A stretch of 9,570 bases of DNA from DATCVA01 sp036567205 (GTDB lineage Bacteria; Pseudomonadota; Gammaproteobacteria; Burkholderiales; Burkholderiaceae_B), in assembly GCA_036567205.1 (NCBI GenBank), contig DATCVA010000073.1, positions 1-9,570 on the forward strand. The letters run 5' to 3'. The notes beneath the pieces were generated by a model. That model saw only the letters and a list, made by a program, of their open reading frames with translations. It was not told the origin of the DNA and searched no databases. The position numbers were made by a program, and so were the translations under genes. Every line of letters starts with the position of its first letter. Position 1 is the stretch's first letter. This document shows positions 1 through 6,954 of this stretch, in pieces.

Positions 1-617
1 CCAAGCCGCGATCCATTAAGCCCCTGATCGCAATCGTTCTGGTGTGTCTTGCGCCCGTCGTGCTTTCTCTCTTGGCCTATTACGTACCCGCGCTGGGACT
101 TCGCCCCGAAGGCACGGTGAACTATGGAACGCTGGTCAATCCCCAGCGCGCCCTTCCCGCCAGTCAGTCCCTGCCCCTGACGACGCTCGACGGCCAGCCG
201 TTTGACTTGCACAGCCTGCAAGGGAAATGGGTGCTGGTAACCGCCGATGCAGCCGCCTGCCCTGAATCTTGCGTGACCAAGCTGTTTATATTGCGCAATT
301 CGCACGCAAGCCAGGGTAAAAATGTCGAACGTGTAACCCGCGTATGGTTTGTGACCGACAACGGCACTGTGTCTGACCAGATCCTCGAAGCCTATAAGGG
401 CACGATCATTGTGCGGGTCGACCCCAGGCAACTGGCGGCCTACCTGACACCCGAAGCTCAAAACGCTGACTCCGCCGCTGCTCAGGCGGCACTGGCGGCT
501 CCCATGTGGATTATCGATCCGCATGGAAACCTGATGATGCAGTTTCCCGAGAAGGCGGATCCGATCAGTGTCCGCAAAGACATCAGCAAGCTGCTCTACA
601 ACTCGCGTATTGGTTAA
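1..617 (+). CDS. SCO/thioredoxin-fold membrane protein of the cytochrome oxidase cluster (5' partial)
   Basis: The reading frame is open to the left edge (first full codon at 3), so the true start lies outside the window. A GTG at 42 would cut into the hydrophobic anchor and is unlikely to be the start. The visible protein has an N-terminal membrane segment (about bases 24-105, ending near LLAYYVPALGL) and then a periplasmic thioredoxin-like domain beginning at LPLTTLDGQPFDLHSLQGKW. It has a CxxxC motif (CPESC, bases 258-272) as in SCO copper chaperones. The His that SCO proteins use as third copper ligand, expected just before the WIID strand (around bases 486-500), is absent. The stop is 5 bp before ctaA, so the two are co-transcribed. 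Proteins of this kind usually sit between the SURF1-type gene and ctaA in betaproteobacterial oxidase clusters and are poorly annotated. A redox or chaperone role in oxidase assembly is inferred from context and fold. Confidence 0.8.
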   Translation, partial: KPRSIKPLIAIVLVCLAPVVLSLLAYYVPALGLRPEGTVNYGTLVNPQRALPASQSLPLTTLDGQPFDLHSLQGKWVLVTADAAACPESCVTKLFILRNSHASQGKNVERVTRVWFVTDNGTVSDQILEAYKGTIIVRVDPRQLAAYLTPEAQNADSAAAQAALAAPMWIIDPHGNLMMQFPEKADPISVRKDISKLLYNSRIG

Positions 618-622
618 GTTAA

Positions 623-1636
623 ATGGTTGAGCGCATCAAAGGCCGTTACCGCAAGCTCGTCTTCATGACGTGGTTTTTAACCCTTGACCTGATTATGTTC
701 GGCGCCTTTGTACGCCTGACCGATTCGGGCCTGGGCTGCCCGGACTGGCCCGGTTGTTACGGAAAAATCACGCCTATTGGCGCATCCGGCCATATCGAGC
801 AGGCCTTGCAGGCGATGCCCTACGGCCCGGTCAGCTTCTCGAAGGCCTGGATCGAAATGATCCATCGCTATGTCGGTTCCATATTGGGAATGCTGATCAT
901 CGCTATCGTGTATTTGGCCTGGCGCTACCGCGCCCAGTTGGGCCAGACACCACGCCTTGCGATAGTGACCCTGATCGCCGTCTGCGTGCAAGGAGCTTTT
1001 GGCGCCTGGACCGTTACCCACCAATTAATGCCGGTAGTGGTAACAACGCACCTGTTGGGCGGCATGCTTCTGCTGGCCCTCATGACCTGGCTTGCCGCTC
1101 GCGAACGCGGGCACGCGCCTGTAAGCGGCGCCGCCAGAACCTGGCGGCCATGGATGGCTCTGGGGGTAGTGCTGCTCTTTACACAAATCGCCCTGGGCGG
1201 CTGGGTAAGCACCAACTACGCCGCACTGGCCTGCATGGATTTTCCAACCTGCCACGGCCAATGGCTGCCACCCATGGACTTTGAAGGCGGTTATTCCTTG
1301 ATCCGGGGGCTGGGCATGCTGCCTTCAGGCGAAATGATTTCCCAACACGCCCTGACCGCCATTCACTGGATTCACCGTAACTTTGCCTTTATCGTCTTCA
1401 TCTACCTCGGTACCCTCGGCTGGAAAATGCGCCGTGAACCTGGTTTAAAATCACCGGCGCAAATACTGCTGGCGCTCTTGCTTGCACAGCTAATCACTGG
1501 CCTGACCACCATCTTCTTTCAGTGGCCGCTATTAATTGCTGTTTTACATAACGGCGGCGCCGCCGGCCTGGTGCTGATCAGTGTCACACTGCTGGTTCGC
1601 CTTGCCCGTGCCGACAGGACTAAAATACCGACATGA
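623..1636 (+). CDS. ctaA: Heme A synthase (COX15/CtaA family)
   Basis: Converts heme O to heme A by oxidising the C8 methyl to a formyl group, in the cytoplasmic membrane, for the aa3 cytochrome c oxidase. The 337-residue protein has about eight membrane helices in the duplicated CtaA pattern. The four heme-ligand histidines are visible: H81 in the ExxHR motif (E78-H81-R82), H143 in TTHLLGG, H251 in HWIHR and H309 in VLHNGG. Cysteine pairs occur in both extracytoplasmic loops (C39/C45 in LGCPDWPGC and C204/C210 in ACMDFPTC), the second loop also having the WVSTNYAALAC signature. The ATG at 623 is 5 bp after the previous stop and gives a normal N-terminus (a short basic segment and then helix 1). 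The stop codon overlaps the ctaB start (ATGA at 1633), which indicates translational coupling with heme O synthase, the enzyme providing its substrate. Confidence 0.95.
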   Translation: MVERIKGRYRKLVFMTWFLTLDLIMFGAFVRLTDSGLGCPDWPGCYGKITPIGASGHIEQALQAMPYGPVSFSKAWIEMIHRYVGSILGMLIIAIVYLAWRYRAQLGQTPRLAIVTLIAVCVQGAFGAWTVTHQLMPVVVTTHLLGGMLLLALMTWLAARERGHAPVSGAARTWRPWMALGVVLLFTQIALGGWVSTNYAALACMDFPTCHGQWLPPMDFEGGYSLIRGLGMLPSGEMISQHALTAIHWIHRNFAFIVFIYLGTLGWKMRREPGLKSPAQILLALLLAQLITGLTTIFFQWPLLIAVLHNGGAAGLVLISVTLLVRLARADRTKIPT

Positions 1637-2523
1637 CTACCGCTTCCCTTCGCCAGCACACGCTGCTGCGCCAGTATCTGGTCCTGACCAAACCCCGCGT
1701 TACACAGCTGGCCGTTTTCTGCGCCGTAATCGGCATGTTTCTGGCCAGTCCCGGCATACCTGACCTGCGCCTTGTTGCGGCGGCTACGCTGGGCATCTGG
1801 CTGCTGGCGGCGGCGGCATTTGCGGTGAATTGTTTAATCGAACAGGAAATTGACGCACGCATGCTGCGCACGGCCCGGCGAGCAACGGCTCAAGGCACGA
1901 TTACCAATCCCCACGTTTTGATTTTTTCCGGGGTTTTGGGCGGGTTGGGCATGCTGGTGCTGTATTACTGGGTGAATCCGTTAACCATGTGGCTGACGTT
2001 TGCCACATTTATCGGTTATGCGGTTATCTATACGATGATACTAAAACCCTTGACGCCTCAAAACATTGTCATAGGGGGCTTGTCCGGCGCGATGCCGCCG
2101 GCCCTGGGCTGGGCCGCCATTGCCAACTCGGTGCCAGCCGAGGCCTGGCTGCTGGTGCTGATTATCTTTATCTGGACGCCGCCGCATTTTTGGGCGCTGG
2201 CCTTGTATCGCAACAACGATTACGCCAAATCCGGCTTGCCCATGCTGCCCGTCACGCATGGCAAACAGTTCACACGCCTGTATATCTTGCTTTACAGCTT
2301 CGTGCTGTTTGCGGCAACGTTAATGCCATTTATGGTGCGGATGAGCGGTGTGCTGTATTTGGTCGCTGCCATTGTTTTAAGCGGGATGTTTGTTGTGTAC
2401 GCCTGGCGTCTGTATAAAGAATACAGCGACGCATTGGCGCGCAAGCTTTTCCGTTTTTCGATTTTGTATTTGGCGCTGCTTTTTGGAGCACTTTTAGTCG
2501 ACCATTGGGTCCAACTAGTCTAA
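1633..2523 (+). CDS. ctaB: Protoheme IX farnesyltransferase (heme O synthase)
   Basis: UbiA-family membrane prenyltransferase that transfers a farnesyl group to the vinyl side chain of heme b to make heme O, the substrate of CtaA; also called cyoE/COX10. At 296 residues with about nine predicted helices it is normal length. The first prenyl-diphosphate/Mg2+ site is N66-x3-E70-x3-D74 followed by MLRT (77-80). The family signature follows: YTMILKPLTPQNIVIGG (133-149), then GAMPPALGWAA, WTPPHFWALALYR (181-193) and the second acidic motif around NNDYAKSGLPMLPV (D196). The start is the ATG overlapping the ctaA stop by 4 bp. No strong Shine-Dalgarno is seen before it, so expression probably depends on coupling to ctaA. 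The SCO1 gene follows after 24 bp in the same direction. Confidence 0.96.
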   Translation: MTTASLRQHTLLRQYLVLTKPRVTQLAVFCAVIGMFLASPGIPDLRLVAAATLGIWLLAAAAFAVNCLIEQEIDARMLRTARRATAQGTITNPHVLIFSGVLGGLGMLVLYYWVNPLTMWLTFATFIGYAVIYTMILKPLTPQNIVIGGLSGAMPPALGWAAIANSVPAEAWLLVLIIFIWTPPHFWALALYRNNDYAKSGLPMLPVTHGKQFTRLYILLYSFVLFAATLMPFMVRMSGVLYLVAAIVLSGMFVVYAWRLYKEYSDALARKLFRFSILYLALLFGALLVDHWVQLV

Positions 2524-2547
2524 CCGCCCCTCGACAGGATACATTTC

Positions 2548-3150
2548 ATGCACTTTTTTTCAAACAAGCGCCGCGCGCTGCTTACCGCTACGGTTGCTGG
2601 CCTTCTTTCCGTTACCTTGGCCGCCTGCAGTAAAAGCGAACTTCCATTCCAGGGTAATGATATTTCGGGTACCGGCCTGGGCCGCGACCTGGGAATGGTC
2701 GACCCGTCAGGCAAAACACGCAGCCTGGCCGACTACAAAGGCAAGGTGGTTGTAGCCTTTTTTGGCTTCACCCACTGCCCTGATGTATGTCCCACGGCAA
2801 TGGCCCAGCTGGCGCAGGCCATGACGCTTCTAAAAGACGATGCAGACAAAGTTCAGGTCATAATGATTACCGTCGACCCCGAACGCGACACACCTGAAAT
2901 CCTGGGCAAATACGTTCAAGCCTTTAACCCGGGCTTTACCGGCCTGACCGGCTCTGCCGAGCAATTAAAGAAAACAGCTCAATCTTTTAAAGCCTATTAC
3001 GCCAAATCACCCGGCAAAACGCCAGGCGAATACAGCATGGACCATGGTTCGTCGTTTTATATCCTGGACCAGGACGGCGAAGCGCGTGTGCTGTTGCGCG
3101 GCGATGCTTCGGCCGAAGCCATTGCCAGCGATATCAAGCTGCTGCTTTAA
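2548..3150 (+). CDS. SCO1/SenC-family copper chaperone lipoprotein
   Basis: Likely delivers or reduces copper for the CuA centre of cytochrome c oxidase on the outer face of the cytoplasmic membrane. The N-terminus is a type II signal peptide with lipobox LAAC (lipidated C27). The thioredoxin-like SCO domain covers about residues 45-198. All three copper ligands are present: C77 and C81 in CPDVC and H166 in SMDHGSS. Other family hallmarks are FFGFTHCPDVCP, ITVDPERDTP (107-116) and YILDQDGEA (171-179). At 200 residues it is normal length. The start is supported by AGGA at 2536-2539, eight bases before ATG. It closes the oxidase-assembly operon, 24 bp after ctaB. No terminator is visible after it, because its TAA overlaps the stop codon of the opposing antiporter gene. 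Confidence 0.94.
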   Translation: MHFFSNKRRALLTATVAGLLSVTLAACSKSELPFQGNDISGTGLGRDLGMVDPSGKTRSLADYKGKVVVAFFGFTHCPDVCPTAMAQLAQAMTLLKDDADKVQVIMITVDPERDTPEILGKYVQAFNPGFTGLTGSAEQLKKTAQSFKAYYAKSPGKTPGEYSMDHGSSFYILDQDGEARVLLRGDASAEAIASDIKLLL

Positions 3151-5699
3151 GATTCTGCAATCGGGCGCGGGCGCGGCAACTCTGGCAAGGGTTCATGTTG
3201 GCGTTCGCCCGACTGAAACTGCTGCCACACCTCCAGTGCGCGTAAGCGCTGCCTGGCGACCGCCTCGATTTTTTCACGCAAGACCGGGTCACGGGCCAGC
3301 AATTGGTCAAAATCACGGGCCAGCAACATGAGCAATTTGCTATAACCCAGCGACGTCACCCTGGCCACAAATTCCTTGCCGGCAAACAGCGCCACCTCGC
3401 CAAAAATTTCCCCGCTGCCCAGCTCCACCGTCGTGCGGTCAGGCAAATGAATAACCACTGCGCCCGACGCCACGATATACATCGCATTGCTACGCCCGAC
3501 CTGGGTACTGATTTCCTGATCAGGTACGGCAAGCCGTGGCTTAAGCAGCCTGGCAATAACATTAAGCGAATCAGCCGACAAGCTTTCAAAAAGCGGCACC
3601 CGCTTAATCAGCTCATCGACGCTCATGGCAATGTCCAGCGCCGGACGCTTATCAACGTGCTTCCACCGATGTTCGACTTGCTTGACCAAATCGGCATACA
3701 CTTCGCCGCTAATCAAAAATTGCGCCAGCATATCGCGATAACGTATTCGTTCCAGCGCCCTGGCCATGCGTCCAAGGTAAGACTCTTGCAACCATAAGGC
3801 AAATGAAGGGTATTGCAAACTCAGCGCTTGCAAAGCCGTGTCCAGCCTTGCCATGCGATGCAAATGAGCCTGCACGATCGTCTCAGTGGCCTTCTCTCCC
3901 AATAACGGTGGAAGCTCTTTGTTTGCAAACGCGATCAAATGCTGCGCTTCAGATCGCTTGCTCATTAAACTCATGAACCGCTTGGCGATTTCGCGAGCCA
4001 GCCAGCTTTGAAAGCCAAACAGAGAATGCAGCCGAAGGGCAAGTCGAAAGCTGGCCGAATAGTGCAAGTCGGCCTCGATGGCCGATTCAAATCCCGCCAC
4101 GCCCCCGGTGCGCACCGCATCGCTCATGCGCTCGGCGCGGGCCAATAGGTTTTCAGCAATACGCCAATCCACGATCTGTGTTTTAAGCATATCGAAGAAC
4201 ATTTCCTCTTCCCGCGACGCAACAATGGCCAAGCCGACCGCCACCCGTTCATCGTGTGTAAGCTGATGTAGTTGTCCATCGCTTACGCTGGTCAGACTGG
4301 CATCGAAGACGGCATGTATGCGCCCCTTTACCTCGTCGCCAATCTGCTCATGCCGGGCGATTTCATCGGTTTTTTCCTGCAAGCCTTCGAACGCCAGGGC
4401 CAGGGCTTGATTGCGGATTGTCCGCTCAATAGGCGACAACTGATCCAACTTCAGGCGTTTGATCAAAGGCCTTAGGGTAATGCCATTAATAAACAAGGTC
4501 ATCAGCACGAACCCGGTGGTCGCCACGGCAATGAACTGGCGCGCCTCGTAGGGCACATTATGCTGTTCGGTCACCGCAAGGGCCAGGGCCAGCGAGACGG
4601 CGCCGCGCAGTCCGCCCCATAGCATCACGGCCCGATAAGAGCGGCTAACCGTCGTGCCAAAGCGGGTGCGTCCCAGCAAAGGCAAAACCCCAAACACCAT
4701 CACCGCGCGCGCCGCGAGCGTCACCGCAAACACCAGCAGCACCAGCCAGAATTCCATCCAGGTTACATCGGTCATCATGCGCGGAATCAGCATGGCCGCA
4801 AACACGAAAATCAGCGAATTCGCCCAAAATCCAAATTGGGCCCAGGCGCTTTCCAATTGCTCGAAGGTCGAGGGCGACATGCGCGTGCGTCCCGTTGATC
4901 CGACCACCAAGCCCGCAATCACGGTAGCGACAACGCCCGAGACCCCAAAATAATGCTCGGAAACAAAGAAGGTTAAATAGGCGAACGCGACCGTCAGGGT
5001 AATTTCAGCGGTGGGCCAGCCTCGTAATACGATAAATAGTGTGCAGGCGAGCCGGCCCATCAAGAAACCCACCACACCGCCGCCGATAAAGCTTATTACG
5101 AAGCTGGATAAAATGCTGCCCACTGAAATTTGCGCCCCCCCGGACAGCATGGTGAGCAGCACCGAATACAGGGCAATTGACGCAGCATCGTTAAACAGAG
5201 ACTCGCCCTCGACCAGGGTGGTCAGGCGTTTGGGCGCGCCAACTTCACGGAATACGCCCACCACGGCAACCGGGTCCGTAGTGGCTACGATGGCCCCAAG
5301 CATTAAGCAGACGACAAGGCCATAGCCGGATACCGCACTAATGGAAAACCCAACCGCCAGCGTACACACCACGACGGCCACGATCGCCATCATCAATATT
5401 GGGCCGATGTCATCCAGCAAGCGGCGCACATTCATCGCCAGTGACGTTTCAAACAAGAGGACGGGCAAGAATACGTAGAGAAACGTTTCTGATGACACCT
5501 CGAAATGCTGTAACGAGTCCAGGAAATCGGACATCACCACGGGCGCCCAACTGTGCACATGGATAACAATGCCCAGCACAAATCCGACAATGGCCAGCAA
5601 TACCGAATAAGGCAAGCTTAACCGACCCGCCAGCGCAGGCATAAAGCACACCAACGCCAGCAAGCCGGCCAATCCAAACACGACAAGCCCAACATCCAT
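3147..5699 (-). CDS. CPA1-family Na+(K+)/H+ antiporter with C-terminal cyclic-nucleotide-binding-like domain
   Basis: Predicted inner-membrane cation/proton exchanger for pH and ion homeostasis. Residues about 5-415 form the transporter with around 12 helices. Seen in it are LLFETSLAMNVRRL (81-94), the ion-binding ATTDP (139-143, D142), the LVEGESLFND motif (162-171, N170-D171) and GGLRGAVSLAL (362-372). A soluble helical linker of about 280 residues follows (420-700), then a cNMP-binding fold (about 700-815) with the phosphate-cassette core GEIFGEVALF (763-772). The canonical cassette Arg is replaced by F777, so cAMP/cGMP binding is doubtful. The C-terminus is Pro/Arg-rich. A good AAGGA ribosome site (5707-5711) lies 7 bases before ATG. 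This resembles the SOS1/NHE-like layout of CPA1 exchangers, and 850 residues fits such a fusion. The gene converges on SCO1 with interlocking stop codons. Whether Na+ or K+ is carried cannot be told from sequence. Confidence 0.9.
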   Translation of the reverse strand: MDVGLVVFGLAGLLALVCFMPALAGRLSLPYSVLLAIVGFVLGIVIHVHSWAPVVMSDFLDSLQHFEVSSETFLYVFLPVLLFETSLAMNVRRLLDDIGPILMMAIVAVVVCTLAVGFSISAVSGYGLVVCLMLGAIVATTDPVAVVGVFREVGAPKRLTTLVEGESLFNDAASIALYSVLLTMLSGGAQISVGSILSSFVISFIGGGVVGFLMGRLACTLFIVLRGWPTAEITLTVAFAYLTFFVSEHYFGVSGVVATVIAGLVVGSTGRTRMSPSTFEQLESAWAQFGFWANSLIFVFAAMLIPRMMTDVTWMEFWLVLLVFAVTLAARAVMVFGVLPLLGRTRFGTTVSRSYRAVMLWGGLRGAVSLALALAVTEQHNVPYEARQFIAVATTGFVLMTLFINGITLRPLIKRLKLDQLSPIERTIRNQALALAFEGLQEKTDEIARHEQIGDEVKGRIHAVFDASLTSVSDGQLHQLTHDERVAVGLAIVASREEEMFFDMLKTQIVDWRIAENLLARAERMSDAVRTGGVAGFESAIEADLHYSASFRLALRLHSLFGFQSWLAREIAKRFMSLMSKRSEAQHLIAFANKELPPLLGEKATETIVQAHLHRMARLDTALQALSLQYPSFALWLQESYLGRMARALERIRYRDMLAQFLISGEVYADLVKQVEHRWKHVDKRPALDIAMSVDELIKRVPLFESLSADSLNVIARLLKPRLAVPDQEISTQVGRSNAMYIVASGAVVIHLPDRTTVELGSGEIFGEVALFAGKEFVARVTSLGYSKLLMLLARDFDQLLARDPVLREKIEAVARQRLRALEVWQQFQSGERQHEPLPELPRPRPIAES

Positions 5700-5784
5700 T
5701 AGCTATTCCTTGCGCGCACGTAGGCGTAGGATACGCTTTTTTTAAGGCTATTTTCGGATCACGGCGCTTTTTACGAGCAGGCAG

Positions 5785-5811
5785 AAAAAAGGGACACCGC
5801 AGAGATGTCCC
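5785..5811 (-). terminator. Intrinsic terminator downstream of rpoH
   Basis: On the minus strand a 6-bp perfect stem (GGGACA/TGTCCC, 5811-5806 with 5796-5791) and a 9-nt loop are followed directly by six T residues (5790-5785). It lies about 170 bp after the rpoH stop and about 85 bp before the antiporter start. It therefore probably ends the rpoH transcript and separates the two genes. The stem is short but GC-rich at its base. Confidence 0.65.
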
Positions 5812-5860
5812 TAAACATCCGCTTCAAAAGGGAGGGGAAAGAGGAGAAGCAGAAGCGGAC
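5785..5860 (-). ncRNA. Candidate small RNA from the rpoH 3' UTR with C/U-rich loop
   Basis: On the minus strand an 8-bp perfect stem (TCCGCTTC 5859-5852 with GAAGCGGA 5825-5818) encloses a 26-nt almost pure pyrimidine loop. The loop contains CTCCTC (5846-5841) and CCCCTCCC (5837-5830), which are complementary to Shine-Dalgarno sequences. A 6-nt linker then leads into the T-tailed terminator at 5811-5785. This stem / C-rich loop / terminator layout is typical of anti-SD-type bacterial sRNAs. It could be processed from the rpoH mRNA or start at a weak promoter-like pair (TTGCGT 5931-5926, 17-nt spacer, TATATG 5908-5903). I do not recognise it as a named RNA, and no expression is proven. Confidence 0.35.
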
Positions 5861-5917
5861 GGTACAACCAGGTCAACCACAAGGAGTAGCTACCCTATCG
5901 CACATATATGGTTAGTC

Positions 5918-5944
5918 CGGGCCGAACGCAATAAGTTCGGCCCG
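5918..5944 (-). other. 10-bp perfect hairpin in the rpoH 3' UTR
   Basis: A perfect inverted repeat with 10-bp arms (5918-5927 and 5935-5944, core GGGCCGAAC/GTTCGGCCC) and a 7-nt loop lies 35 bp after the rpoH stop. Neither side has a T-tract, so it is not a standard intrinsic terminator. It could protect the 3' end of the rpoH mRNA, act as a processing site or be a weak attenuator. Confidence 0.6.
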
Positions 5945-5978
5945 ATGAAGATAAAATAGTATCGGTTTGTAAAATAGA

Positions 5979-6863
5979 TCAGGCGGCCAGAGCGACACGC
6001 ATTTTTTTGAATGCCGCAGCTTCGATTTGCCGTATACGTTCAGCCGACACCCCAAATTCGGCAGCCAGTTCATGCAGCGTGGCGCCGCTTTCGTCTTGCA
6101 GCCAGCGTGCCTCGACAATACGGCGCGAACGCTCGTCCAGAATTTGCAGCGCGTCAGTCAGGCCCGAACCTTGCAAAGCGTCGTGGGCACGGCGCTCGAG
6201 CACACGCGAGGGCTCTTGCTGACCTTCGTCCGACAGATAAGAAATGGGCGCATAGGAATCGTCGTCTTCGGCACCATTATCGAGCGCCATTTCGCGACCC
6301 GACAAACGGACTTCCATTTCGCTGACGTCTTCGGGACGAACGTTAAGCTCTTGAGCGATTGCATCGATCTGGCCAGGATCGAGAGTTTGACCGTCGGGAC
6401 GCATTCTGCGCAAATTAAAAAACAATTTGCGCTGTGCCTTGGTGGTGGCCACTTTGACCATGCGCCAATTTCGCACGATGTATTCGTGTATTTCAGCTTT
6501 AATCCAGTGCACGGCAAATGACACCAGGCGCACGCCCCGTTCCGGGTCAAAGCGCTTGACTGCCTTCATAAGGCCGACATTACCTTCCTGTATCAGGTCG
6601 GCGTGCGCCAGCCCATACCCCAGGTATTGACGGGCAATCGACACCACCAGCCGAAGGTGGGACATAATAAGTTGCCGTGCTGCCTCGAGATCAGTTTCGT
6701 CACGCAAACGCTTACCCAACTCGACTTCCTGCTCTTGAGTAAGCATGGGCAGGCGATTGACGGCGCTAATGTAGGCCTCGATCGTGCCTAGGGCGCCGGG
6801 GTTGGAAATAGCCATGGCCAACGAATTGTTGGACAGTACCAAAGATTGCGAGCTTGTTGTCAT
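5979..6863 (-). CDS. rpoH: RNA polymerase heat-shock sigma factor RpoH (sigma-32)
   Basis: Directs RNA polymerase to heat-shock promoters (chaperones, proteases). The 294-residue protein has the sigma-70-family order: region 1.2-like helix (GTIEAYISAVNRLPML, 26-41), region 2 (about 65-140, with DLIQEGNVGLMKAVKRFDPERG and FAVHWIKAEIHEYIVRNWR) and region 4.2 helix-turn-helix (about 262-284, HELAAEFGVSAERIRQIE). The diagnostic RpoH box QRKLFFNLR is at 144-152, which separates it from RpoD, RpoS and FliA. The start at 6863 matches the usual short N-terminal tail of the family. The AAGGA upstream (6881-6877) is 13 bases away, a long spacing that may mean weak or structured initiation. A perfect CIRCE operator and a sigma-E-like promoter lie upstream, and a terminator follows about 170 bp after the stop. 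It is transcribed divergently from iorA. Confidence 0.97.
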   Translation of the reverse strand: MTTSSQSLVLSNNSLAMAISNPGALGTIEAYISAVNRLPMLTQEQEVELGKRLRDETDLEAARQLIMSHLRLVVSIARQYLGYGLAHADLIQEGNVGLMKAVKRFDPERGVRLVSFAVHWIKAEIHEYIVRNWRMVKVATTKAQRKLFFNLRRMRPDGQTLDPGQIDAIAQELNVRPEDVSEMEVRLSGREMALDNGAEDDDSYAPISYLSDEGQQEPSRVLERRAHDALQGSGLTDALQILDERSRRIVEARWLQDESGATLHELAAEFGVSAERIRQIEAAAFKKMRVALAA

Positions 6864-6905
6864 CGTATTCAGGCATTCCTTGCAAAAACGTGGATGAACT
6901 TAATA

Positions 6906-6932
6906 TTAGCACTCTGTGCGCCAGAGTGCTAA
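6906..6932 (-). promoter_or_regulatory. CIRCE element (HrcA repressor operator) of rpoH
   Basis: The sequence TTAGCACTC-N9-GAGTGCTAA matches the classical CIRCE consensus at all 18 arm positions. The dyad actually extends to 11-bp arms (6905-6915 and 6923-6933) around a 7-nt centre. It ends 42 bp before the rpoH start codon. CIRCE is bound by HrcA, which usually represses groESL and dnaK operons, so its place here implies HrcA control of the sigma-32 gene. The transcribed repeat could also form an 11-bp stem in the rpoH leader. Confidence 0.95.
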
Positions 6933-6954
6933 TCGGGTTTATACAGTTATGAAA

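Noticed and set aside
754..1284. 176-codon ORF in another frame of ctaA
   Set aside because: It is an Arg-rich out-of-frame translation of the high-GC ctaA gene, whose own frame carries all conserved heme A synthase motifs.
3303..3797. 164-codon ORF on the plus strand inside the antiporter gene
   Set aside because: It lies antisense within a well-supported coding region and has no recognisable domain, a composition typical of reverse-frame reading and no clear ribosome site.
5723..5743. Short stem (GCGTA-GGA-TACGC) followed by seven Ts on the plus strand
   Set aside because: It could be an intrinsic terminator, but the stem is only 5-6 bp with a 3-nt loop, and no plus-strand gene would use it. 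It lies in the antiporter leader region.
6027..6521. 164-codon ORF on the plus strand inside rpoH
   Set aside because: It is an antisense shadow of conserved RpoH regions 2-4. Its sequence is fixed by the rpoH codons and resembles no protein I know.
6864..6885. Possible RNA thermometer hiding the rpoH ribosome site (small GCA-AGGAA-TGC loop)
   Set aside because: Only 3 bp can pair and the AAGGA stays in the loop. I found no longer pairing with the start region by eye; a folding calculation would be needed.
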